Shown here: positions 8,823 through 17,389 of the stretch, piece by piece
How the letters are laid out: every line of letters begins with the position of its first letter
How positions within the stretch are numbered: position 1 is the stretch's first letter
Origin: Arthrobacter burdickii
GTDB lineage: Bacteria; Actinomycetota; Actinomycetes; Actinomycetales; Micrococcaceae
Direction of reading: 5' to 3'
Length of the DNA stretch: 64,000 nt
Assembly: GCF_030433645.1 (NCBI RefSeq)
Contig: NZ_JAROCG010000001.1
Coordinates: 1,674,001-1,738,000 of the forward strand
The notes under the pieces: generated by a model
What the model was told of the DNA's origin: nothing
Database searches by the model: none
What the model saw: only the letters and a program-made list of their open reading frames with translations
Translations under genes and position numbers: made by a program

Positions 8823-9704
8823 CTATCCGGCCAATGATTGGCGCAGCTTGTCCGGATTGCGTACGAGGTAGACGCCGGTGATCCTGTGCTGGTGATCCAG
8901 GGCCACAGCGAGGGTCAGTTCGAGTTCCTCCCCTGAGCGGATGAGGATTCCCGGGCCACCGTTGAGCGGACCGATGTCCACGCGCATCCGCGGCACGGGA
9001 GTGCGGGCGATCTTCAGCAGGAACGCCGCGATGGCCTCTGCTCCCAGGATGGGCTTGCGGGCAGCGACGACCTTGCCCCCGCCGTCGGACAGCAGGACCG
9101 CGTCGGGGGCCAGCACATCCATCAGGGCCTGGAGATCTCCGGTGGCCAGCGCGTCCAGGAACGCGCTGAGGGCCACGGCGGTGCTCTCGGCGCCCATCGC
9201 CGTGCGGTCGACGGCGGTGAGCCGCGTCCGGGCGCGGACGGCGATCTGCCGGACCGCCGCCGCATTCCTGCCGACCGCCTCGGCGATGGCCTGGTAGGGC
9301 AACCCGAAGACGTCGTGGAGCAGAAACACGGCGCGTTGCTCCGGCGTGGTCTGCTGCAGCAGCACCGACAGGGCGTAACTGAGCTGCTCCTGCATCAGGA
9401 GGTGCTGCTCCGGGGTGTCTCCCTCCGCCACCAGGGGCTCCGGTAACCAGGGCCCCGGATAGTCCTCCCGGCGGCGGGCCACCGTCCGCACCGCGTTGAG
9501 CGCGGTGCGGGTGGCGATGGCCGCGAGGTAGGACCGGGGAGTGCGGACCTGGCCCAGGTCCACCCCCGCCCAGCGCAGGTAGGTGTCCTGGACGACGTCG
9601 TCGGCGTCGGCACGGGTGCCGAGGATCTCGTAGGCGATGGCGAAGACCATCGAGCGGTGGGCGGCGAACAACTCGTCCTGCTCCGTCATGGGTGCCACAG
9701 GCAT
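8823..9704 (-). CDS. sigJ: ECF41-type RNA polymerase sigma factor with SnoaL-like C-terminal domain, 293 aa
   Basis: This is an extracytoplasmic-function sigma factor. Region 2 spans about 10-75 and region 4 about 110-165. A SnoaL-like domain (about 175-293) replaces a separate anti-sigma factor. Three marks of the ECF41 group are present: WLPEPL at 86-91 in the linker, DGGGK at 207-211 and NPDKL at 283-287. In this group the C-terminal domain is known to modulate activity. The ATG at 9704 overlaps the stop of the upstream oxidoreductase gene (TGATG), so the two are co-translated. An ATG at 9689 is an alternative start. ECF41 genes are usually paired with oxidoreductase or carboxymuconolactone-decarboxylase genes, as here. 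Confidence 0.88.
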   Translation of the reverse strand: MPVAPMTEQDELFAAHRSMVFAIAYEILGTRADADDVVQDTYLRWAGVDLGQVRTPRSYLAAIATRTALNAVRTVARRREDYPGPWLPEPLVAEGDTPEQHLLMQEQLSYALSVLLQQTTPEQRAVFLLHDVFGLPYQAIAEAVGRNAAAVRQIAVRARTRLTAVDRTAMGAESTAVALSAFLDALATGDLQALMDVLAPDAVLLSDGGGKVVAARKPILGAEAIAAFLLKIARTPVPRMRVDIGPLNGGPGILIRSGEELELTLAVALDHQHRITGVYLVRNPDKLRQSLAG

Positions 9705-10840
9705 CAGCCTACGGGCACCGCCGGGCCTGTCGGCCCTCTGAAGGATCCCGGCCTGCGGGCCTCCCTGGCTAGCCACGCCACGGTCATCCGGCAGATCTGC
9801 TCCTTGGCCCACCCCGCACTCCGTCCGGACAGTGCCACGACCCGGGGTGCGTCGTCGGGGTGCACGAGCTGCAGGTGTCCTCGCCCGGCGCCCAGATCGA
9901 GGCACTGCGCGAGATAGCCGATGTCGATGGCCGACGGCGCGACGCCGGACAGGCGGGCGAGCACGGTGTCAGCGGCGTGGGCCCCCATCGGGATGGCCGC
10001 CGCACACGAGGCGCGGAGGTGTGCCCCGGCGGCTCCGGTGACACACACCGCGTCACCGGCACCGATGATGCGTTCGTGCCCCGGCACGGTGAGGGTCGCG
10101 TCCACCAGGAGCCGGCCGTCCCCGTCCACGGGAAGTCCGCTGTCCGAGGCCAGGGACGGCACAGCGAGCCCAGCCGTCCAGATCGTCGCCGCGGCCGAAG
10201 GACGGGAATGTCCGCCGGACGTGATCGTCCCGGTGACCGGATCCACTACCCCTTCCTCGACGGAGATCTTGAGGTGCTGCAGGCGGCGGGCCACGGCGTG
10301 CCGCCCGGTAACTGGGTGAGCCAGACCCGATGGCGCAACGATCGTGATGAGCAGGTCGGGGCGCGCCACCGCCAGCGCGCTCGCCACCTCCACTCCGGTC
10401 GGACCGGCCCCGGCCACCGTCACCGCCGAGCCGGGAGCCAGTCCGGCGATCGCTTCCCGTGTCGATCCTGCTGCTGCCCGATTCGTCACCGACAACAGGG
10501 CCGTGGGCTGTTCCCCGCTGCCGACGGCATAGACCAGCCAGTCGAAACGGACGGACCCATGGTCGCCCCGGATCCGCCGGTTCCCGGAGTCGATGCTCAG
10601 CGCCCGGGCCTGCATCCGACGCACCTGCGGGTGCAGTACCTCCGCCCAGTCCACCCCTGCCGTATTCCGGCCCCCCGCGCCGACCTGGTGCAGCCGGATC
10701 CGCTCGGTGAACTGCGTCCCCGGATCGAGCAGGACCACCTCGACAGGAGCCGTACCAGGCGTGCCTCCCGCAGCCCGGTTCGCCGCCATCACTCCGGCGT
10801 ATCCGCCACCGACCACCACTACACGCACCGTTCCAGACAT
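9704..10840 (-). CDS. FAD-dependent pyridine nucleotide-disulfide-type oxidoreductase (NDH-2-like), 378 aa
   Basis: This is a two-dinucleotide-domain flavoprotein. The FAD-binding Rossmann motif GGGYAG is at 11-16 and the NAD(P)H-binding GAGPTG at 144-149. An IIGAGDAVC segment typical of the second FAD contact lies near residue 260. The overall layout resembles type II NADH dehydrogenases and ferredoxin reductases, but no redox-active CxxxxC pair is visible. The ATG at 10840 follows AAGGAG; a GTG lies 3 bp upstream. It is the first gene of an operon with the ECF41 sigma factor. An ECF41-like promoter sits 35 bp upstream, so it is the probable effector gene controlled by that sigma factor. Confidence 0.82.
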   Translation of the reverse strand: MSGTVRVVVVGGGYAGVMAANRAAGGTPGTAPVEVVLLDPGTQFTERIRLHQVGAGGRNTAGVDWAEVLHPQVRRMQARALSIDSGNRRIRGDHGSVRFDWLVYAVGSGEQPTALLSVTNRAAAGSTREAIAGLAPGSAVTVAGAGPTGVEVASALAVARPDLLITIVAPSGLAHPVTGRHAVARRLQHLKISVEEGVVDPVTGTITSGGHSRPSAAATIWTAGLAVPSLASDSGLPVDGDGRLLVDATLTVPGHERIIGAGDAVCVTGAAGAHLRASCAAAIPMGAHAADTVLARLSGVAPSAIDIGYLAQCLDLGAGRGHLQLVHPDDAPRVVALSGRSAGWAKEQICRMTVAWLAREARRPGSFRGPTGPAVPVG

Positions 10841-10874
10841 CACACACTCCTTCGGAATTCATCGACATCATCAA

Positions 10875-10901
10875 GACACCGCCCGCAGGAGTTCTGTGAC
10901 A
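10875..10901 (-). promoter_or_regulatory. candidate ECF41 autoregulated promoter
   Basis: Read on the minus strand, TGTCACA (10901-10895) is followed by exactly 16 bases and then TGTC (10878-10875). The ECF41 motif I recall is TGTCACA-N16-CGTC, so the match is 10 of 11 defined bases. Transcription would start near 10868, leaving a leader of about 28 nt with an AAGGAG site before the oxidoreductase ATG at 10840. Confidence 0.7.
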
Positions 10902-10919
10902 CGTCCGCCTGGTGTCACA
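10895..10919. repeat. inverted repeat TGTGACA-N11-TGTCACA
   Basis: Perfect 7-bp arms lie at 10895-10901 and 10913-10919. The right arm covers the stop codon of the phosphotransferase gene, and the left arm is the -35 element of the candidate ECF41 promoter. It may be a dual site (terminator plus promoter element) or an operator. Confidence 0.55.
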
Positions 10920-11994
10920 GTGCGGAGGCGCTGAGTTCGTCGATGAGGAAGCGCGCCATGCCGGCCCGGGCGTGCACGAGATCGCGGAGCTCGTCCGTGA
11001 TGGGTTCGTCCAGCTGCGGGGGGAACAGGGCGGACAGCCCGCTCTGGATCGCCATGGAGATCGCGAAGCCCCGCCGCACAAGGGCCGGGGAGAGCGGGGC
11101 GCCTTCCGCTCTCAGTCCCTGCCCGTAGGCCTCCACGCAGGCAGGAGCGAGCAGGGGGAGCATCGCGCCGTCCATCAGCCCGTCATTGACCCGTCCCGCG
11201 AGCAGCTGGCCGAGGTCGTACCCCGCCGTCATCGCGCCGAAGCTACCCCAGTCGAGGGCGACCGCTCCGGAGCCGGTCTGCAGGAGGTTCTGGGGGCAGG
11301 CGTCGCCGTGGGCCCGTGCCATCGGCAACGTCGCCAGTTCTGCCAGAAGAAGGGGGATCTGCTCCACGAAGGCGAGCAGGTCCCGCTCGAGGTGCTCATC
11401 GATCACGCCGTCGTACACGGGGAGGGAGTGCAGCATCCCCGAACGGAGCATGGGGATGAAAACATGCTCACCGGGGCCCGCCACGAAGTCCGCCAGGTCG
11501 CGCCGGACTCCCATCGGAGCCCCCGGCACACCTGCCAGCCGCCCGAGGAGATAGGCCATGTGCGCGTAGCGCCCGGCATCCCACGCCGGCGCGGGATCCT
11601 CCTGGACGTCTTCCATCCAGATGCCGGCGCTCTCCTCATCGAGATGTTCGACGAAGTAGAGGTCGGGGATCCGTAGTCCCGGAGGAAGGAAGCTCTTCAA
11701 GGTGCTCTCGTAGACGTCCGCCTCGGTGCGCCAGGGCATCTGGGCAACGAGGTCGGCCCTCATCTCCGGGGGAACAGCATCGATGCCGGACCACCGGAGG
11801 GGAGTGGAGATCACTTTCAGCACGGCGTGGAATGCATGGAAGCCCCGGCTGTCGGCAGCTGTGCCCCGCAGCCGCCACAGTCCACCGGTCGTCATGTTGG
11901 CAGGGGACAGCCCGAACGGTTCGAACTCGTGGTCCAGTACCTGCACCGGCTGATCAGCCTGCATCGCTGACGCGGCGACCCGTTCCAGGGTCAC
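10915..11994 (-). CDS. aminoglycoside phosphotransferase-like (APH/ChoK-fold) protein, 359 aa
   Basis: This is a kinase-fold protein of the APH family. The Brenner-type catalytic loop HGDACPQNLL starts at His229 (Asp231 base, Asn236 metal ligand), and the metal-binding segment LDWGSFG follows near residue 250. Many members phosphorylate small metabolites or are uncharacterised. Antibiotic resistance should not be assumed. The GTG at 11994 is chosen because TCGAGG precedes it with good spacing; GTG 12018 is a second option. A much longer upstream reading is low complexity and not credible. It precedes the oxidoreductase-sigma operon but is separated from it by the ECF41-like promoter. Confidence 0.75.
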   Translation of the reverse strand: MTLERVAASAMQADQPVQVLDHEFEPFGLSPANMTTGGLWRLRGTAADSRGFHAFHAVLKVISTPLRWSGIDAVPPEMRADLVAQMPWRTEADVYESTLKSFLPPGLRIPDLYFVEHLDEESAGIWMEDVQEDPAPAWDAGRYAHMAYLLGRLAGVPGAPMGVRRDLADFVAGPGEHVFIPMLRSGMLHSLPVYDGVIDEHLERDLLAFVEQIPLLLAELATLPMARAHGDACPQNLLQTGSGAVALDWGSFGAMTAGYDLGQLLAGRVNDGLMDGAMLPLLAPACVEAYGQGLRAEGAPLSPALVRRGFAISMAIQSGLSALFPPQLDEPITDELRDLVHARAGMARFLIDELSASAL

Positions 11995-12122
11995 AGCAGA
12001 AACCTCGACGTTCTGCACACCCCAGTGTCCGTCCGATGCCGGAGGAGGACAAGGACGACGCCGGCCAGGCGGTGTGATTCCGCCGCAGGAGACCGTGTCC
12101 TGGCAGGTCCGGTGCGGCAGGT

Positions 12123-12491
12123 CTACTGCGTCTGAGTCGGCACCGCGGTCCGCCCCGATTGCGAGGCGTGCTGTGCCGACTTCTGTTCGAAGAACTCGCA
12201 CAGCGCTGCCGCTTCGGTCAGCTCCTTCGCAAGGTCGCGTAGTTTCCCCGCGCTCATTGTGAGGTCCCGCTCGCGCGGTCCGAAGTTGACTTCCCACCTA
12301 GGGTTACCAGGAGCGACGGGGTGAAGGTAGACGTCCGACGGCAGGTCGGTCATCCGCATCACCACCAGGCCCGTATCAGCACCTGCTCCGCCGTCGTGCC
12401 GGAGTACCTCGATGACGCTCTTCGACGTCGCGCCGGTCGCGGCGAACTCACGTACCCACTGCTGAAGTAGGTCCTTACTGCGATAGGGCAC
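12123..12491 (-). CDS. conserved hypothetical protein, 122 aa
   Basis: I do not recognise a domain. The protein is soluble, with an N-terminal segment of mixed charge (YRSKDLLQQWVREFA), a beta-rich middle (GLVVMRMTDLPSDVYLHPV, then WEVNFGPRERD) and a helical C-terminal half rich in Ala, Leu and Glu. No signal peptide or membrane helix is present. The GTG at 12491 follows GAGGAG with a 7-nt spacer, a strong initiation signal. It is a monocistronic gene between the phosphotransferase and the divergent permease gene. Confidence 0.6.
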   Translation of the reverse strand: MPYRSKDLLQQWVREFAATGATSKSVIEVLRHDGGAGADTGLVVMRMTDLPSDVYLHPVAPGNPRWEVNFGPRERDLTMSAGKLRDLAKELTEAAALCEFFEQKSAQHASQSGRTAVPTQTQ

Positions 12492-12684
12492 GACGAAACT
12501 CCTCGGGATGGTGTGGGGACCAGTCTACGAGGGCCTGCCCACGCGAGCCCCATCGGCGCGTCCGGGTTCCCTGGATCGTTTTTCCATCCCGTGGCCGGCG
12601 GTTTAGGGTAGAACGTCCTGTCGCCCGCAGCACCGCGACTTCCGCTGCAGCCGGTCCGACCACCCTCCGAAGAACGGCCCTTCC

Positions 12685-14100
12685 ATGCCTGCTGAGCACC
12701 AGCTGTCGAAATCCCTGAAACCGCGGCACCTGTCAATGATCGCCATCGCCGGCGTGATCGGCGCCGGACTCTTCGTCGGATCCGGTGCCGCGATCCAGCA
12801 GGCAGGTCCGGGGATCCTGGTCGCCTACCTCGCCGCAGGACTGGTGGTCATCCTCGTCATGCGCATGCTCGGCGAGATGGCAGCAGCCAACCCGGAGACC
12901 GGTTCCTTCTCCACGTACGCAGACAAGGCGCTGGGACGCTGGGCGGGGTTCAGCATCGGTTGGCTCTACGCCTGGTTCTGGATCATCGTCCTCGGCATCG
13001 AGGCGACGGCCGGCGCCGCCATCATGCACCGCTGGGTGCCGGGCATCGACCAGTGGGTCTGGGCGCTGCTCCTGATGGTCCTCCTCACCCTCACCAACCT
13101 CGGTTCCGTGAAGTCCTTCGGGGAGTTCGAGTTCTGGTTCGCTTCCATCAAGGTCACCGCCATCGTGCTGTTCCTGCTGTTCGGCCTTGCGGCGATCCTG
13201 GGGCTCATCCCCGGCGTTCCTGCCCCTGGGCTGGACAATCTGGTCGGCAACGGCGGCTTTATGCCCAACGGGCCGGGCGCGGTGCTGGCAGGCATCCTGG
13301 TGGTCGTCTTCTCCTTCTTCGGCGCCGAAATCGCGACGATCGCGGCCGGTGAATCGGAGAACCCCGTCGACGCGGTCAAGAAGGCCGTGAAATCCACCGT
13401 CTGGCGCATCCTGGTCTTCTACATCGGGTCCATCGCCATCGTGGTCACCCTGCTGCCCTGGAACTCGGCCTCCGTGGCCAAGAGCCCGTATGTCGCCGTG
13501 ATCGAGCTCTTCGGAATCCCGGGCGCCGGCACCATCATGGACATCGTCGTGCTGACCTCCGTGCTGTCCTGCCTCAACTCCGGCCTCTACACGGCCAGCC
13601 GCATGCTGTTCTCGCTCTCCCACCGGGGCGACGCCCCGGGCGCCTGGATGCGCATCTCGAAGCGGGGCGTCCCGGCCGCGGCAGTGCTGGCCTCCACGGT
13701 CGTCGGCTTCATCACCGTCGGCCTGAACTACATCGCCCCGGACACGGTCTTCCTCTTCCTGGTCAACACCTCGGGAGCCATCGCCCTGTTCGTGTGGCTC
13801 GTGATCGCCGCCTCGCAACTGATCCTCCGCCGCAGGATGGGCGCGTCCGCCCAGGCCCTCCCGTTGAGAATGTGGCTCTTCCCGTACCTGACCTGGGTGG
13901 CCATCGTCAGCATCGTCGCCCTGCTGATCGGCATGCTCATCCTGGACACGACCCGGGAGTCACTCCTGCTCTCGCTGGCTCTGGCCGCTGTCGTCGTCGG
14001 CATCGGCCTGTGGCGGTACCACTCGCACGGCGAGAAGACCCCGGGACGGTCCGGCGCCGCCGCTCCGACTGCACCGGAGGAAGCCCGCCGCGGCGCCTGA
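12685..14100 (+). CDS. gabP: GabP-like APC family amino acid permease, 471 aa
   Basis: This is a 12-helix amino acid:proton symporter of the amino acid transporter (AAT) group. The signature GVIGAGLFVGSG is at 23-34 in the broken first helix. RMLGEMAAANPETGSFSTYA follows the second helix, and FFGAEIATIAAGESENP marks the sixth helix. The best family match by eye is gamma-aminobutyrate or related permeases, but the substrate is not fixed by these motifs. The C-terminal 25 residues are a hydrophilic, Ala- and Pro-rich tail. The ATG has only a weak ribosome site (AACGGCC). A 10-bp hairpin follows the stop codon. Confidence 0.82.
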   Translation: MPAEHQLSKSLKPRHLSMIAIAGVIGAGLFVGSGAAIQQAGPGILVAYLAAGLVVILVMRMLGEMAAANPETGSFSTYADKALGRWAGFSIGWLYAWFWIIVLGIEATAGAAIMHRWVPGIDQWVWALLLMVLLTLTNLGSVKSFGEFEFWFASIKVTAIVLFLLFGLAAILGLIPGVPAPGLDNLVGNGGFMPNGPGAVLAGILVVVFSFFGAEIATIAAGESENPVDAVKKAVKSTVWRILVFYIGSIAIVVTLLPWNSASVAKSPYVAVIELFGIPGAGTIMDIVVLTSVLSCLNSGLYTASRMLFSLSHRGDAPGAWMRISKRGVPAAAVLASTVVGFITVGLNYIAPDTVFLFLVNTSGAIALFVWLVIAASQLILRRRMGASAQALPLRMWLFPYLTWVAIVSIVALLIGMLILDTTRESLLLSLALAAVVVGIGLWRYHSHGEKTPGRSGAAAPTAPEEARRGA

Positions 14101-14110
14101 CGGGGACTGC

Positions 14111-14133
14111 GGCGGGGCGCCCAGCGTCCCGCC
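14111..14133 (+). terminator. GC-rich hairpin after the GabP-like gene
   Basis: GGCGGGGCGC at 14111-14120 pairs with GCGTCCCGCC at 14124-14133 (9 of 10 positions) across a 3-base loop, 11 bp after the stop codon. No T tract follows. Confidence 0.55.
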
Positions 14134-14197
14134 GGCGCACCGGGTCCACGGTCTGACCTGCTAGCGGGAGCAGCACGGAATCTCTGGTCTCGCTCAC

Positions 14198-14203
14198 TAG
14201 AGT
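14198..14203 (+). promoter_or_regulatory. TAGAGT -10 box, leaderless start of the VOC gene
   Basis: TAGAGT is followed by six bases and then the ATG at 14210. No Shine-Dalgarno sequence is present, so the mRNA probably begins at or next to the start codon. Confidence 0.5.
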
Positions 14204-14209
14204 GATGCC

Positions 14210-14575
14210 ATGAGTCTCGAATGGGAACAGCTGGTCATCGACGCGGCGCAGCCGGGTGAGCTCGGACGCTGGTGGGCCGCCGCGCTCGGCTGGGTGGTGA
14301 CCTTCGAGTCGGATGACGAGTTCGAGATCCGCCCCTCACCGGATCGGCTGCCGGGGCTGGTGTTCGTGCCGGTGTCGGACCCCAGGACCGTCAAGAACCG
14401 GCTGCACCTCGACTTCCGCCCGGACAACCCGGCGCTCGAGGTGGAACGCATGCTGGCATTGGGCGCTCGTGCCGTCGACATCGGCCAAGGTCCGCAGCCG
14501 TGGACCGTGCTCGCGGACCCGGAAGGCAACGAGTTCTGCATCCTGGGACCCAGGGAAGCCCCTGCCGGAAGCTAG
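14210..14575 (+). CDS. VOC superfamily (glyoxalase-like) protein, 121 aa
   Basis: This is a single-module vicinal-oxygen-chelate protein. The pattern AAQPGELGRWWAAALGW opens the first beta-alpha-beta unit. RLHLDFRP lies in the middle, and the C-terminal DPEGNEFCILGP is the classic end of glyoxalase-like domains. Metal ligands of the family would be the His in LHLD and the Glu in GNEF. The reaction is unknown; members include lyases, dioxygenases and antibiotic-binding proteins. It appears monocistronic and probably leaderless, with a TAGAGT box 6 nt before the ATG. Confidence 0.8.
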   Translation: MSLEWEQLVIDAAQPGELGRWWAAALGWVVTFESDDEFEIRPSPDRLPGLVFVPVSDPRTVKNRLHLDFRPDNPALEVERMLALGARAVDIGQGPQPWTVLADPEGNEFCILGPREAPAGS

Positions 14576-14735
14576 GTGGACCGGCTCCGCGGATTTCGTT
14601 CGGTCTTGCGGCGCGCCGTCGGCACGCGGGACCCTAGGCTGATCGCCGGCGGTCGCACGGGTCGCGGGTGGTCCATCTCTGGGAGGGAGCAGCTCCGATG
14701 AAGAGTGCGTCAGGAACTCGAAAGGCGGTACGAGC

Positions 14736-15470
14736 ATGAGGATCCTGGTCACCGGCTCCGCCGACGGGCTCGGGCTGGCAGCAGCAGAGACGCTGCTCGG
14801 GAACGGGCACGACGTCGTGGTGCACGCCCGCAACTCGGACCGGGCGGCCGCCCTCGAGAACCTCACCCGCCGAGGGGCGGGCCTCGTGCTGGGGGATTTC
14901 GAGGACCGGGATGCAGTGCTGCGCATCGCGGCGGAACTGGACGGGGCGGAGCCGCTGGACGCGGTGATCCACAATGCAGGCGTCTGGAGCGGGCGGGCGG
15001 TCTTCCCAGTCAACGTCATCGCGCCCTACCTCCTGACCGCGCTGCTCCGGGGCCCGCGGCGCCACGTCTACCTGAGCAGCGGCTCCCACTACGGCGGGCG
15101 CGCGTCGCTCGAGGGAGTGGACTGGCGCGGTGGCGCGCCGGGCTCCTACGGGGACAGCAAGCTCTTCGTGACGACGCTCGCCGTCGCGCTCGCCCGTCTG
15201 CAGCCCCGACTGCTCAGCAATGCAGTGGATCCCGGCTGGGTCCCGACCAGGATGGGCGGACCCAACGCCCCCGACGACCTCGAGCTCGGCCACCAGACCC
15301 AGGTATGGCTCGCGACGGGAGACGATCCTGACGCCCTCACGAGCGGTGGGTACTGGTACCACCGCCGACGGCGCGAGCCACACTCGGCGGTGCACGACGT
15401 CGCGTTCCAGGACCGGCTCCTGCAGGCCCTGGCGGAGGAGACGGGCGTGCCCCTGGCCCCCGGGCTCTGA
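14736..15470 (+). CDS. short-chain dehydrogenase/reductase, 244 aa
   Basis: This is a classical SDR fold. The cofactor loop TGSADGLG is at 6-13, the structural NAG is at 80-82, Ser at about 115 precedes the active site, and the catalytic pair is Tyr138/Lys142 (SYGDSK). A basic residue after the second beta strand (HARNSDR) suggests NADP(H) preference. The substrate is unknown. Compared with most SDRs the central part is short, and the C-terminal half resembles the NAD-dependent epimerase/dehydratase-like SDRs that end in GGYWYHRRRREP. It is a single gene between the VOC gene and the convergent vanY gene. Confidence 0.8.
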   Translation: MRILVTGSADGLGLAAAETLLGNGHDVVVHARNSDRAAALENLTRRGAGLVLGDFEDRDAVLRIAAELDGAEPLDAVIHNAGVWSGRAVFPVNVIAPYLLTALLRGPRRHVYLSSGSHYGGRASLEGVDWRGGAPGSYGDSKLFVTTLAVALARLQPRLLSNAVDPGWVPTRMGGPNAPDDLELGHQTQVWLATGDDPDALTSGGYWYHRRRREPHSAVHDVAFQDRLLQALAEETGVPLAPGL

Positions 15471-15529
15471 CCAGGGCCCGATTCCGGAGAAGACCCGATA
15501 CCTCCGGAGCCTCCGGGCCAGGCGTGCCG

Positions 15530-16348
15530 TCAGTAGGACGGAGCCGCCGGGAGGCCGAGGTGCTCCTCGAGCGTCCGGGTCCCGGCAGCTTTCATCACGA
15601 GGGACACGTCCCTGCCGACGTAGCGGAAGTGCCAGGACTCGGCCGAGAAGCCGGTGATCCCGTGGAATCCCAGCGGGTAGCGCAGGAGGAACCCGAAGTC
15701 CGCCGCGTGCTCTGCCGTCCACCGGGCGGCGGCGGTATCGCGGAAGCACAGGACGAGCGAGCACGCGCCGTCCGCCTGGCCGATGTCGAACGCGAGCCCC
15801 GTCTGGTGCTCCGAGTAGCCCGGCCGAGCGGACACGGTGTCCGCCGCCGCCGCGTCCCCGTACTCATCCACCCAGTGGGCGTACGTCGATTCCTGGTCGG
15901 CGAAGGAACGGTAGCCGCTGAGGAGGACCAGGCCGACGCCGTCGTCCTCCGCCGCCGCGAACATCTCCTCCACGGCGACGGCGGTGTCGGAGCGCAGGAG
16001 CGTGTCGCCGGCGGTGGCCACCTCGGGCAGGCGCAGCCCGGTGGGAGCGTAGTCCAGCGGTACGAGGGGACGCCGTTTGTTCACGACGACGTCGACGGCG
16101 CCCGGATCGGAGTGCAGATCCGGGGGAGGGGACGAGGGGCGGGCCGATGCCTCGGCGCTCTCCGTGCTCACGGGCGCGGGCTCCCGCTGGGCCGGCGCGG
16201 GAAGGTCACCGGCGGGGGCCGGAGAGCCGGTAGGGGAGGGGTCCTGCGTCGCCGCAGCGGAGGCGGCAGTTCCTGCAGGGCCGGGCGCGGAGCAGGCCGG
16301 GAGCCCGAGGGCCAGGAGCACCAGGACCGCGCACGGCACGACGCGCAC
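15530..16348 (-). CDS. D-alanyl-D-alanine carboxypeptidase, VanY/M15B family lipoprotein, 272 aa
   Basis: This is a zinc peptidase that trims D-Ala from peptidoglycan stem peptides. The N-terminus is a signal peptide ending in LGLPAC, a slightly unusual lipobox that would lipidate Cys19. A Pro/Ala/Ser-rich linker (20-85) leads to the catalytic domain. SGYRS is at 144-148, and the zinc ligands are His181 and Asp188 in SEHQTGLAFDIG and His240 in SWHFRYVG. The GTG at 16348 begins 2 bp after the stop of coaA and has no clear ribosome site, so it is probably translated by coupling. It acts outside the membrane. Confidence 0.85.
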   Translation of the reverse strand: MRVVPCAVLVLLALGLPACSAPGPAGTAASAAATQDPSPTGSPAPAGDLPAPAQREPAPVSTESAEASARPSSPPPDLHSDPGAVDVVVNKRRPLVPLDYAPTGLRLPEVATAGDTLLRSDTAVAVEEMFAAAEDDGVGLVLLSGYRSFADQESTYAHWVDEYGDAAAADTVSARPGYSEHQTGLAFDIGQADGACSLVLCFRDTAAARWTAEHAADFGFLLRYPLGFHGITGFSAESWHFRYVGRDVSLVMKAAGTRTLEEHLGLPAAPSY

Positions 16349-16350
16349 GG

Positions 16351-17328
16351 TCAGGTTTTTCGCAGGAGCATGCGGCGGACGGAGTGGTCGGCGTCCTTGG
16401 TCAGGACGAGCTGCGCGCGGCCGCGCGTGGGCAGCACGTTGGCCACGAGGTTGGGTTCGTTGATGCGCTCCCAGATGCCCTGGGCGGTCTGGCGGGCTTC
16501 CTCGTCCGTGAGGTTCGCGTACCGGTGGAAGTAGGACTCCGGGTCGGCGAAGGCGCTGGACCGCAGGGACTGGAAGCGGTCGATGTACCACTGCTCGATA
16601 TGGGAGGTCTTCGCGTCGACGTAGATGGAGAAGTCGAAGAAGTCGCTGAGCGCGAGGCCGGTGATGCCGTCGGGCCGTGGACGTGCGGGCGCGAGGACGT
16701 TGAGGCCCTCGACGATCAGGACGTCGGGCCGCCGGACCACCACTTCCCGGCCGGGGACGATGTCGTACGTGAGGTGCGAGTACCAGGGGGCGCGCACCTC
16801 GGCCGCCCCGCTCTTGATCTCGCTGACGAAACGGAGCAGGCGACGCCGGTCGTAGGACTCCGGGAAGCCCTTGCGCTGCATGAGTCCGCGCCGCTCGAGC
16901 TCGGCGTTGGGGTACAGGAAGCCGTCGGTGGTGATGAGTTCCACATCCGGGGTGTCGGGCCAGCGCCGCAGCAGTTCGCGGAGCACCCTCGCCGTCGTCG
17001 ACTTGCCTACCGCCACGGATCCGGCGACGCCGATCACGAAGGGCGTCCTGGTGGTCGTCTCCCCGAGGAACGTGTTGGTGGCCGCGTGGAGTTGCCCGGC
17101 CGCGGCGGTGTAGAGGTTCAGCAGGCGGGAGAGGGGAAGGTACACCTCGCGCACCTCGTCGAGGTTCAGCGTGTCCCCGAGGCCCTGCAGGCGCTGCACG
17201 TCCTCGACGTTGAGCGGGCTCTCGATCTCGTTGGACAGGCGCGACCACATCTGGCGGTCCAGCTCGACGAAGGGTGTGATGGATTCGGCACTGGTGGCCT
17301 GCTGCGTACCCGTGCTTCTCTCACTCAC
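16351..17328 (-). CDS. coaA: type I pantothenate kinase, 325 aa
   Basis: This enzyme phosphorylates pantothenate with ATP, the first step of coenzyme A synthesis. The P-loop [12 protein letters not shown] is at 100-111. It is followed by [18 protein letters not shown] and [10 protein letters not shown], all standard type I (bacterial CoaA) segments, and the length fits the family. The GTG at 17328 is chosen because family homology begins about 15 residues later and a CAGAAT box lies 6 nt upstream, which suggests a leaderless mRNA. Longer in-frame extensions run over the divergent glmS promoter and are not credible. The downstream vanY gene follows after 2 bp. Confidence 0.92.
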   Translation of the reverse strand: MSERSTGTQQATSAESITPFVELDRQMWSRLSNEIESPLNVEDVQRLQGLGDTLNLDEVREVYLPLSRLLNLYTAAAGQLHAATNTFLGETTTRTPFVIGVAGSVAVGKSTTARVLRELLRRWPDTPDVELITTDGFLYPNAELERRGLMQRKGFPESYDRRRLLRFVSEIKSGAAEVRAPWYSHLTYDIVPGREVVVRRPDVLIVEGLNVLAPARPRPDGITGLALSDFFDFSIYVDAKTSHIEQWYIDRFQSLRSSAFADPESYFHRYANLTDEEARQTAQGIWERINEPNLVANVLPTRGRAQLVLTKDADHSVRRMLLRKT

Positions 17329-17334
17329 CCGTCG

Positions 17335-17363
17335 ATTCTGCCCGGTGCCCTGCGCATTAACAA
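17335..17363 (-). promoter_or_regulatory. coaA promoter, TTGTTA-N17-CAGAAT, leaderless start
   Basis: On the minus strand TTGTTA (17363-17358) and CAGAAT (17340-17335) are 17 bp apart. The coaA GTG follows 6 nt after the -10 box and has no Shine-Dalgarno sequence. Confidence 0.55.
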
Positions 17364-17376
17364 ACACAGCCACCGG

Positions 17377-17382
17377 TAGGCT
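17377..17382 (+). promoter_or_regulatory. TAGGCT -10 box of glmS, leaderless start
   Basis: TAGGCT is followed by seven bases and the ATG at 17390, with no ribosome-binding site. It lies back-to-back with the coaA promoter in a 61-bp divergent gap. Confidence 0.55.
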
Positions 17383-17389
17383 TGATGCC

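Noticed and set aside
10915-11994. Antibiotic resistance gene (aminoglycoside phosphotransferase)
   Set aside because: The fold and catalytic loop match the APH superfamily, but the sequence does not resemble a specific resistance enzyme that I recognise, and the context is not mobile.
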